Below are positions 1 to 5,362 of a DNA stretch of 8,279 nt, one piece after another. The stretch is from the NCBI GenBank assembly GCA_002423305.1, contig DIVI01000058.1, positions 3,074 to 11,352 on the forward strand, written 5' to 3'. The translations under genes were made by a program, and so were the position numbers. The first letter of the stretch is position 1. Each line of letters opens with the position of its first letter. The notes beneath the pieces were generated by a model that saw nothing but the letters and a program-made list of their open reading frames with translations, searched no databases and was not told the origin of the DNA. Source of the DNA: Methylococcus sp. UBA6136 (GTDB lineage: Bacteria > Pseudomonadota > Gammaproteobacteria > Methylococcales > Methylococcaceae).

Positions 1-8
1 GCTCAGGA

Positions 9-69
9 GAGCCTTGTCGAACCGCTACTGCCTGCCAATATTGGCCTTCGACAGGCTCAGGCCGAACGG
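9..69. repeat. REP-like inverted repeat pair
   Basis: Two inverted copies of a short palindromic element face each other. The left arm GAGCCTTGTCGAA (9-21) pairs with the right arm TTCGACAGGCTC (47-58), forming a 12-bp stem with one bulged T and a 25-nt spacer. The spacer holds a perfect 12-nt palindrome, GCCAATATTGGC (34-45). The right copy continues to base 69 with CAGGCCGAACGG, so it resembles the 'TTCGACAGGCTCA..CGAACGG' intergenic repeats I know from many proteobacterial genomes. It lies just past the 3' end of rsfS, a usual place for REP/BIME elements, and could stabilise the transcript end. There is no T-run, so it is not a standard terminator. The left copy is cut or degenerate at the window edge. 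Confidence 0.65.
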
Positions 70-138
70 ATTATTTGTAATCGTTTTAATGGGACGATCT
101 ACTAGTGACAAGAATCACCCGTTCTTGGTTTGAGGGAC

Positions 139-501
139 TCAACAAACCGAGAGAGCAGGTATCGTTTCAATGGGTCCGGATTCACCTCGCCAAAGCTTCT
201 CTAACTGATAGAAGTCCCTTGTTTGCGGTTTCATGACGTGCACGATGACTTCACCCAGATCCACCAGGACCCATTCGCCGACATCCTCACCCTCAATCCC
301 GATCGGTTGAGTTTCATTCTTCTTGGCCTCCTCGGCCACATGCCCCGCCAGCGATTTCACGTGCCGCTCCGAGGTACCACTGGCTACCACCATGAAGTCG
401 GTCATGCTGGTTTTTCCCCGCACATCCACCACACTAATGTCCCGCCCCTTTCCATCGTCCAGGGTGTTCACAACGAGTTTTACAAGATTATCGGCATTCA
501 T
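139..501 (-). CDS. rsfS: Ribosomal silencing factor RsfS
   Basis: RsfS (Iojap/DUF143 family) binds ribosomal protein uL14 (L14) on the large subunit and blocks joining with the 30S, reducing translation in starvation or stationary phase. The 120-residue product fits the family along its length: an N-terminal helix, the strand DISVVDVRGKTSMTDFMVVA (about 21-40), then GTSERHVKSLA (42-52), the IGIEG turn (67-71), EWVLVDLGEVIVHVM (76-90) and the closing RDFYQLEKLW (95-104). The tail is about 16 residues longer than in E. coli. The ATG at 499-501 is chosen because it matches the family N-terminus; I see no good Shine-Dalgarno upstream and no in-frame ATG, GTG or TTG in the roughly 85 bases I read upstream. 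It lies 111 bp downstream of mltD on the same strand. Its usual partner nadD is absent from the window. Confidence 0.95.
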   Translation of the reverse strand: MNADNLVKLVVNTLDDGKGRDISVVDVRGKTSMTDFMVVASGTSERHVKSLAGHVAEEAKKNETQPIGIEGEDVGEWVLVDLGEVIVHVMKPQTRDFYQLEKLWRGESGPIETIPALSVC

Positions 502-529
502 GGGCTTGTCAGTAAGAAATAAGGCATAG

Positions 530-560
530 GTGGCGGCAGATTTTTCAGCAGAACCGCCAC
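530..560 (-). other. Hairpin between mltD and rsfS
   Basis: GTGGCGG (530-536) and CCGCCAC (554-560) form a perfect 7-bp stem around a 17-nt loop, and the pairing can extend into TAG/CTA with one bulge. On the minus strand it lies after the mltD stop and about 30 nt before the rsfS start. No T-run follows, so it is more likely a weak or factor-assisted transcript end, or a leader structure upstream of rsfS, than a standard terminator. A G-rich direct repeat (GGGGAC/GGGGGAC, 589-605) next to it has only three G-tracts. Confidence 0.35.
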
Positions 561-612
561 TAGGGCGAGGAAGTAATGAGCCAACCCTGGGGACGGGGGA
601 CGGGGCACGCGC

Positions 613-2271
613 TCAACGTGCCACAACGGAAACCTTGTTGGAGCCAGAAGATTTTGCCTTGGAGCTCGATTTCTCAAGCTTTGCGGTGCTATTGGCCGGC
701 TTTAGCGGAGCCGTTTTGGCCATATTGACCTTGTTCGGGCCGCTGGCGCTGGCTGGTTTTTTAGCGGCCTGCCCCTCCGCAACCACCAGTTTCTGCCCGG
801 CCTGGACCTGAGTGGTAATAGGAATATTGTTCATTTTTGCCAACTGCGCGACATCCACCGAATGCTTCCTGGCCACCGCATAGAGTGTCTCCCCTTTCTC
901 AACGGAATAGGTTGAGGACTTCTTGGCGGGGGCCGCAGGTGCTCTCTGGACATTAGTACTGGCCTGCATTCCCTCCGGAGAAGAGGCTTTTTTTGGTTTA
1001 ACGGGCCCGGCATTCAACGTTATGGGTTTATCCGGCGTCGAAGTGGTGCGATGGGCTACCGTCTGCGGGCGCAGCTGAATGGCTGCTTCCTGACTCTTCC
1101 TCACTGAACGAGGCCTTTCCACTGGCTGTTCTTCGCTAGCCCCAGGGGCTGTTGACATTGGGACGAAACGACCCGTCGATCTGGAAGGGGGGGGCGGCGG
1201 GGTCCGCTGAAATTCCCGCCTGAAGGCTTCAAAAGCTCCTGGCTCCAATGGCATGGATTCCGAGTAAGGGCTCTGATAGGAATGCCTTTGCATGGAGAGA
1301 CGTTCCACTTCCTGGCGAAAATCAGCTGCCTTCTTTTCCGCCGGAATGTAAAGGTGATAGCTTCCATCCACATCAGCGAACTGACCCTTGAACCCCGGAT
1401 TCAATTCATAAAGCTTGTCGAGGGAAATCCCCGCCGCATCCGCTGCCAAGGCAAGATCGAGATGGTTGCTGACCTTCACCGGTTTGTATTTCGCCATATT
1501 GGGCAAGTCCTTCAGACTGATGCCGTACTTTTCAGCATCCGCAAACAGTCTGGATACCGCCAACAACTTCGGAACATAGGCACGGGTTTCCTGAGGTAAA
1601 TTCAGTGACCAGAAATCGGTCGGCAATCCCGCCGACAGATTACGCTTGATCGCTCGCCCTACCGCCCCTTCCCCGCAGTTGTAGGCTGCAATCGCTAACA
1701 GCCAGTCTCCAAAATCCCCATGCAGTTTTCTCAGATATTTGATAGCTGCCTTGGTGGAGGCGTAAACATCACGACGTCCATCATAGGAATGGTTACGTTT
1801 CAAACCATAATTGGTGCCGGTCGAGGGGATGAACTGCCAGATGCCTGCTGCCTTGGCGGGAGAGACGACGTTGGGCTGAAAGGCGCTTTCGACGATCGGC
1901 AACAGGGCTATTTCGCCGGGAATGTTTTTCTTTTCGACCAGCTTGACGATGGAGTACAGGAAAGGCTCGGCGCGGTTTTGCGCACGTTCCAGATAGGCCG
2001 GGTGATTGGCGAACCAGCTCAATTCGCGATCAATATCAGGGTGATCCACGGGCGGCAGAGCGTACAGCGCAAAAAGCCGATCCCACAGCGTGTCGTACTT
2101 GGAGCCCCGTGAAGACTTCTTCTTGATTGGCGCAGTCTGCGTTGACTGGGCTTGGGTGCTATCGGGTATAGTTGGACCCTTCTTGACTTCGTGCTTTGAA
2201 CAGCCGGAAACCATCAACAAGACGATTGAAATACAGCAAATCCATCTGGCCTGGGATTTTTGCACTTGCAT
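613..2271 (-). CDS. mltD: Membrane-bound lytic murein transglycosylase D with one LysM domain
   Basis: The enzyme cleaves the MurNAc-GlcNAc bond of peptidoglycan to give 1,6-anhydro-MurNAc ends, acting as an outer-membrane lipoprotein. Residues 10-24 form a lipoprotein signal ending in the lipobox VSGC (Cys24); Ser25 favours outer-membrane sorting. The SLT domain spans about 105-245, with catalytic Glu128 in LLPIVES, AAGIWQFIPSTG (141-152), AAYNCGEG (195-202) and LPQETRAYVPK (225-235), all typical of MltD. A MltD-type middle region follows (about 260-325), then a low-complexity Pro/Ser/Lys linker with five prolines (358-362). One LysM lies at about 454-497 and a basic Ser/Ala/Lys-rich tail ends the protein. 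At 552 residues it is longer than E. coli MltD (about 450, two LysM as I recall). The ATG has GAGGA (complement of 2282-2286) upstream. It is divergent from the methyltransferase operon. A C8 tract encodes the prolines. Confidence 0.95.
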   Translation of the reverse strand: MQVQKSQARWICCISIVLLMVSGCSKHEVKKGPTIPDSTQAQSTQTAPIKKKSSRGSKYDTLWDRLFALYALPPVDHPDIDRELSWFANHPAYLERAQNRAEPFLYSIVKLVEKKNIPGEIALLPIVESAFQPNVVSPAKAAGIWQFIPSTGTNYGLKRNHSYDGRRDVYASTKAAIKYLRKLHGDFGDWLLAIAAYNCGEGAVGRAIKRNLSAGLPTDFWSLNLPQETRAYVPKLLAVSRLFADAEKYGISLKDLPNMAKYKPVKVSNHLDLALAADAAGISLDKLYELNPGFKGQFADVDGSYHLYIPAEKKAADFRQEVERLSMQRHSYQSPYSESMPLEPGAFEAFRREFQRTPPPPPSRSTGRFVPMSTAPGASEEQPVERPRSVRKSQEAAIQLRPQTVAHRTTSTPDKPITLNAGPVKPKKASSPEGMQASTNVQRAPAAPAKKSSTYSVEKGETLYAVARKHSVDVAQLAKMNNIPITTQVQAGQKLVVAEGQAAKKPASASGPNKVNMAKTAPLKPANSTAKLEKSSSKAKSSGSNKVSVVAR

Positions 2272-2336
2272 CAGTTTTTAGTCCTCATCATCTTGTAGAT
2301 GTCCGCCAGTTCCGCCCTGGCGTTGGCGAGTGATTT
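2272..2336. promoter_or_regulatory. Divergent intergenic region with inverted repeat
   Basis: This 65-bp gap separates the divergent mltD and methyltransferase genes and should hold both 5' signals. It contains a perfect inverted repeat, CGCCAG (2304-2309) and CTGGCG (2317-2322) with a 7-nt spacer, which could be an operator or a leader hairpin. The mltD ribosome-binding site is GAGGA, complement of 2282-2286, about 10 nt from the ATG. The methyltransferase start has only a weak GGCGAG (2325-2330). I found no convincing -35/-10 pair on either strand, so promoter positions are not assigned. Confidence 0.4.
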
Positions 2337-3080
2337 ATGAAAAACATACAACCTGCCGACCCATTCTTGCGACATGAATTTCTAAAATGGTATCACGTGG
2401 CAAGTGTTGGACAAGCACTGCAAGCGGTTGAATCGTCGTACCTGAAGTCAAATCTGAAGCTCGCCTACCGGCAAAAAACCCTGCAGATTGGCCGACTGGG
2501 ATCGGAAAGTCGTTACATTGATTCCGATTTCATCGGCGATTATGTGCTGGTCGATAAAAAGGGACCACGAAGCTTCCCGACCTTCGTTCAGGCCACCGCC
2601 GGCGCTCTGCCCTTTGCCACCGAAAGCATCGATACCGTGTTATTGCCGCATGTGCTCGAATTCGTTCCAGATCGACATCAAGTCCTGCGAGAGGTAGAAC
2701 GGGTATTGAAACCAGAGGGTAGACTATTGATACTCGGACTCAACCCGTGGAGCCCGAGACGACTGTTGCAATGGCCAAGCGACGGCTCCTTCTGGAAAGC
2801 CCGCCTGGTTGCCGGACATCACTTGCTGGACTGGCTTAGCCTGATCCAGTTTGATGCCGAACTGGATTCATCGTTGATCAACTCCCGAACCAAGAGCCGG
2901 CAAAACACGGAAAGCCGCTGGCAGGCTATCAAAGCAGAGTTATCTCTGGCTTATGCCATCAAGGCCATCAAGCGAAATTACACCCTTATTCCCATTGAGC
3001 CCGAATGGTCCCGATTCGCTCAACTTGTCAGAGGACCACTGATGGAAACACCCGAACCTTCGCGACGGCAATTGAAATGA
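2337..3080 (+). CDS. YafS-like class I SAM-dependent methyltransferase
   Basis: This 247-residue cytosolic protein has a Methyltransf_11-type fold. The stretch GALPFATESIDTVLLPHVLE (89-108) and VLREVERVLKPEGRLLILGL (116-135) are the typical post-I to motif III segments, ending in the NPWS signature (136-139). The SAM-binding motif I is degenerate: LQIGRLG (49-55) stands where most families have a GxGxG loop. The substrate is unknown to me. Position supports orthology with E. coli yafS, which lies between mltD/gloB and rnhA/dnaQ. It is first in a plus-strand operon, and its TGA overlaps the rnhA ATG by four bases (ATGA, 3077-3080). The ATG at 2337 has a weak upstream GGCGAG. I am confident of the fold but not of the substrate, so no symbol is given. 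Confidence 0.85.
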   Translation: MKNIQPADPFLRHEFLKWYHVASVGQALQAVESSYLKSNLKLAYRQKTLQIGRLGSESRYIDSDFIGDYVLVDKKGPRSFPTFVQATAGALPFATESIDTVLLPHVLEFVPDRHQVLREVERVLKPEGRLLILGLNPWSPRRLLQWPSDGSFWKARLVAGHHLLDWLSLIQFDAELDSSLINSRTKSRQNTESRWQAIKAELSLAYAIKAIKRNYTLIPIEPEWSRFAQLVRGPLMETPEPSRRQLK

Positions 3081-3532
3081 CCGAATCCGTTCAGATTTTT
3101 ACGGATGGTGCCTGTCGGGGCAACCCGGGGCCCGGAGGCTGGGGCGCACTGCTACGGTACAAGGGGCGGGAGCTGGAACTGTGCGGAAGTGACCCTGACA
3201 CCACGAATAACCGCATGGAATTACTGGCCGCAATCAAGGCCCTTCAAGCGCTCAAATATCCCTGCTCCACCAGGGTGACCACCGACTCCATTTACGTCAT
3301 GAAAGGGATTTCCGAATGGCTGCCCAATTGGGTCCGCAAAGGCTGGCGCACGGCCAGCAACGCACCGGTGAAGAATGCTGACCTTTGGAAGCAACTGGTA
3401 GCCGCTCAGTCGCCCCATCGCGTCGAGTGGTGCTGGGTGAAGGGTCACGCTGGTCATAGCGAAAATGAACGGGCCGATCAGCTCGCAAACCGCGGCATTG
3501 ATGAAATGCTGGGCTCCATCCCAAAAAGTTAA
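3077..3532 (+). CDS. rnhA: Ribonuclease HI
   Basis: RNase HI cleaves the RNA strand of RNA-DNA hybrids, clearing R-loops and assisting primer removal. From the ATG at 3077 the product is 151 residues, near the 155 of E. coli, and all catalytic residues keep E. coli numbering: Asp10 in FTDGACRGNPG, Glu48 in NNRMELLA, Asp70 in TTDSIYV, His124 in VKGHAGH and Asp134 in ERADQLA. The basic handle region is present (about 80-100, NWVRKGWRTA). An in-frame ATG at 3005 would add 24 unrelated residues inside the preceding gene. I chose 3077 because it gives the family N-terminus and an ATGA overlap with the methyltransferase stop. No strong Shine-Dalgarno precedes it, so translational coupling is likely. 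dnaQ follows after 2 bp, whereas in E. coli rnhA and dnaQ are divergent. Confidence 0.97.
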   Translation: MTESVQIFTDGACRGNPGPGGWGALLRYKGRELELCGSDPDTTNNRMELLAAIKALQALKYPCSTRVTTDSIYVMKGISEWLPNWVRKGWRTASNAPVKNADLWKQLVAAQSPHRVEWCWVKGHAGHSENERADQLANRGIDEMLGSIPKS

Positions 3533-3534
3533 CC

Positions 3535-4257
3535 ATGCGACAACTCATTCTGGATACCGAAACCACTGGCTTGGATCCGGCTTCAGGCCATCGCATCATC
3601 GAAATCGGCTGTATCGAACTAATCGATCGTAAACTCACCGGTAACCGCTTCCACGTTTATCTCAATCCGGAACGAGAGGTGGATCCCGGAGCCGTGGAGG
3701 TTCACGGGTTGAGCACCGCATTTCTTGCCGACAAGTCGCGCTTCAACGATATTGCCCAAGACTTTCTGGGCTTTATCGATGGGGCGGAACTGGTCATTCA
3801 CAACGCCCCATTTGATGTGGGCTTCATCAATCACGAATTGAAACGGGCGGGCTCCAACTTCAAAACCGTGGCGGATTACTGCGAGGTCCTCGATACCTTG
3901 CTGATGGCTCGCAAGAAGCACCCGGGCCAGCGCAATAGCCTGGACGCGCTCTGCAAGCGCTACGGCATCGACAACAAGCACAGAAGCCTGCACGGCGCCC
4001 TGCTCGATGCCGAGATCCTCACTGAGGTTTACCTGGCCATGACGGGCGGACAGACCACCCTCATGCTGGAGCTGGAAGAACCTTCACCCAGCAACAGCGA
4101 CGCGGGTGTGGCACAAAGCAGGTCGGGGTTACCCACCTCAAGACCACGACTTCGGCTGATTCAATGCACCGAAAGGGAAATTCTGGCGCATCAGCAGCGA
4201 CTCAGTGAAATCGACAAGGCCAGCGGTGGCCAATGCCTCTGGAGTTCGAGCCCATAA
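3535..4257 (+). CDS. dnaQ: DNA polymerase III epsilon subunit (3'-5' exonuclease)
   Basis: Epsilon is the proofreading exonuclease of the Pol III core. The 240-residue product has the DEDDh set: Asp7 and Glu9 in LDTETTG (Exo I), Asp94 in HNAPFDVGF (Exo II), and His153 and Asp158 in SLHGALLDAE (Exo III). These match E. coli Asp12, Glu14, Asp103, His162 and Asp167 with a constant offset of 9 in the later motifs. QTTLML (173-178) lies where E. coli has its internal beta-clamp motif QTSMAF. A variable linker (about 180-205) leads to the alpha-binding tail, including AHQQRLSEI and GGQCLW (218-236), as in full-length proteobacterial epsilon. The start is 2 bp after the rnhA stop with no clear Shine-Dalgarno, which suggests coupled translation in one operon. 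Confidence 0.97.
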   Translation: MRQLILDTETTGLDPASGHRIIEIGCIELIDRKLTGNRFHVYLNPEREVDPGAVEVHGLSTAFLADKSRFNDIAQDFLGFIDGAELVIHNAPFDVGFINHELKRAGSNFKTVADYCEVLDTLLMARKKHPGQRNSLDALCKRYGIDNKHRSLHGALLDAEILTEVYLAMTGGQTTLMLELEEPSPSNSDAGVAQSRSGLPTSRPRLRLIQCTEREILAHQQRLSEIDKASGGQCLWSSSP

Positions 4258-4271
4258 CAAATGCGTGAGGA

Positions 4272-4297
4272 CCCGGTTGTAAAAAATTGCAGCCGGG
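4272..4297 (+). other. Hairpin downstream of dnaQ
   Basis: CCCGGTTG (4272-4279) pairs with CAGCCGGG (4290-4297), giving an 8-bp stem with one G-U wobble and an A-rich 10-nt loop. It lies 15 nt past the dnaQ stop, where the operon should end. No U-run follows (ATAAACC), so it is not a textbook intrinsic terminator. It may act as a transcript-end stabiliser or a weak terminator, and no better terminator is visible before parA. Confidence 0.4.
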
Positions 4298-4341
4298 ATA
4301 AACCGACCTCAACCCACTATGGGTCGATCAACTTTTATGCT

Positions 4342-4370
4342 TATACTTTCGACTTCTGACCTTACGGGGA
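4342..4370 (+). promoter_or_regulatory. Possible parA promoter -10 and ribosome-binding site
   Basis: TATACT (4342-4347) matches the sigma70 -10 consensus at five of six bases, in an AT-rich patch of an otherwise GC-rich gap. No good -35 is visible at 16-18 bp upstream, so the promoter is tentative. The Shine-Dalgarno GGGGA (4366-4370) is well placed, 7 nt before the ATG at 4378, and fixes the parA start. The nearby CGACC/GGTCG inverted repeat (4304-4308 and 4322-4326) sits over the expected -35 position. Confidence 0.45.
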
Positions 4371-4377
4371 ACCAACA

Positions 4378-5166
4378 ATGCGCAGGGTGATATTCAATCA
4401 AAAAGGGGGCGTAGGTAAATCTACCATCGCTTGTAACTTGGCCGCCATCAGCGCCTCGGAGGGCAAGAAAACCCTGTTGATTGACCTCGATGTCCAGGGC
4501 AATTCATCACACTACCTTTTGGGTGACAAGGTTCCTGACCCGGACGCCACTGTGGCCCATTTCTTCAAGGAGTCGCTGAGTCTCAATCTATTCGGCAAGG
4601 GTCAGGAGGACGGTCTGCGTGATCTCATTCACGAATCGCCCTACCCGAATCTCCATGTTTTGCCATCACATCCCGAACTGGAACCCTTGCAGTCCCGACT
4701 CGAATCCCGCTACAAAATTTACAAACTGCGGGAAGCTTTGGACACCCTGACGGATTTTGAACGCATCTATATTGATACGCCACCGGTTCTCAACTTCTAC
4801 AGCCGCTCGGCCCTGATCGCGGCAAAAAGCTGTCTGATCCCCTTCGACTGCGATGCATTTTCCCGTGAGGCACTTTACAACCTGCTCTCCTCGCTGGCCG
4901 AAATCCGCGCGGACCATAATCCCGACCTCGAAATAGAAGGCGTCGTTGTCAATCAGTTTCAGACCCGGGCCAAACTCCCGCAACAGCTGGTGGATGAGTT
5001 GCTGGCCCAGGGTCATCCAGTACTCAATACCAAGCTCTCCACATCGGTCAAGGTGCGGGAGTCGCACAGCCTGTCGCGACCATTGATTCATTTTGTTCCG
5101 GAGCACAAATTGAGCGAAGAGTTCCGAATCCTTCATCGCGAACTGGACGAACGCCGCGCGCACTAA
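4378..5166 (+). CDS. Stand-alone ParA-family ATPase
   Basis: The 262-residue product belongs to the ParA/MinD P-loop ATPases, which bind DNA or membrane as ATP-sandwich dimers to position cargo such as plasmids, nucleoids or protein clusters. It has the deviant Walker A KGGVGKST (9-16) with signature Lys9 and Lys14, the A' motif LIDLDVQGNSS (34-44) with Asp38, and Walker B IYIDTPP (130-136) with Asp133. The protein starts directly at the Walker A strand, so it lacks the N-terminal HTH of type Ia plasmid ParA. No C-terminal amphipathic MinD-type helix is obvious. No ParB gene or parS site is visible nearby. It follows the dnaQ operon with its own Shine-Dalgarno. The cargo is unknown; a chromosomal orphan ParA that positions some protein complex is the best guess. 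The fold is sure, the role is not. Confidence 0.9.
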   Translation: MRRVIFNQKGGVGKSTIACNLAAISASEGKKTLLIDLDVQGNSSHYLLGDKVPDPDATVAHFFKESLSLNLFGKGQEDGLRDLIHESPYPNLHVLPSHPELEPLQSRLESRYKIYKLREALDTLTDFERIYIDTPPVLNFYSRSALIAAKSCLIPFDCDAFSREALYNLLSSLAEIRADHNPDLEIEGVVVNQFQTRAKLPQQLVDELLAQGHPVLNTKLSTSVKVRESHSLSRPLIHFVPEHKLSEEFRILHRELDERRAH

Positions 5167-5362
5167 GCGGCCCCAGTCCATCGCCCCGAGCAAGCCAATC
5201 GCAGCACCCTCATGGGGCAAACGCCTTTCGGGGGCCTGCCATGGTGAACATCACGGCCCTCCGCCCTTACGGACGGAACATGACTCCCAACCATTGAATT
5301 GAGCGACTCCACACGCCCACTGCGGCAAGGTTTGCCCTTTTCACCACCCTAGGCGACCCTGC
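5167..5362. other. Non-coding gap between parA and the symporter gene
   Basis: I find no convincing ORF, RNA gene or terminator with a U-run here. Small inverted repeats are present: CATGG/CCATG (5211-5215 and 5239-5243, imperfect inside), GTGA-ACA-TCAC (5244-5254) and GGCAA-GGT-TTGCC (5324-5336) followed by CTTTTC. One of these could be a leader hairpin or weak terminator. No -35/-10 pair stands out. The symporter Shine-Dalgarno is probably AGGCGA (5351-5356), 6 nt before its ATG. Confidence 0.4.

Noticed and set aside
109..127. Hairpin CAAGAA/TTCTTG as a rsfS terminator
   Set aside because: The stem is only 6 bp and AT-rich, and no U-run follows on the minus strand.
223..522. Plus-strand ORFs overlapping rsfS and mltD
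   Set aside because: They are open only as shadows of real minus-strand genes and show no family features.
589..605. G-rich run as a G-quadruplex
   Set aside because: Only three G-tracts are close together; a fourth is missing.
2386..2405. A CACGTG core (2394-2399) that could be a parS centre near the orphan ParA
   Set aside because: The flanks match the 16-bp parS consensus poorly (about 3 of 5 on one side, 1 of 5 on the other) and it lies inside the methyltransferase gene.
3005..3076. Upstream in-frame ATG giving a 175-residue RNase HI
   Set aside because: The extra 24 residues lie in the methyltransferase gene and match nothing in the family; ATG at 3077 gives exact E. coli catalytic numbering.
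4258..4377. A tRNA gene after dnaQ, as with aspV in E. coli
   Set aside because: No cloverleaf, T-loop motif or CCA end can be read in the gap.
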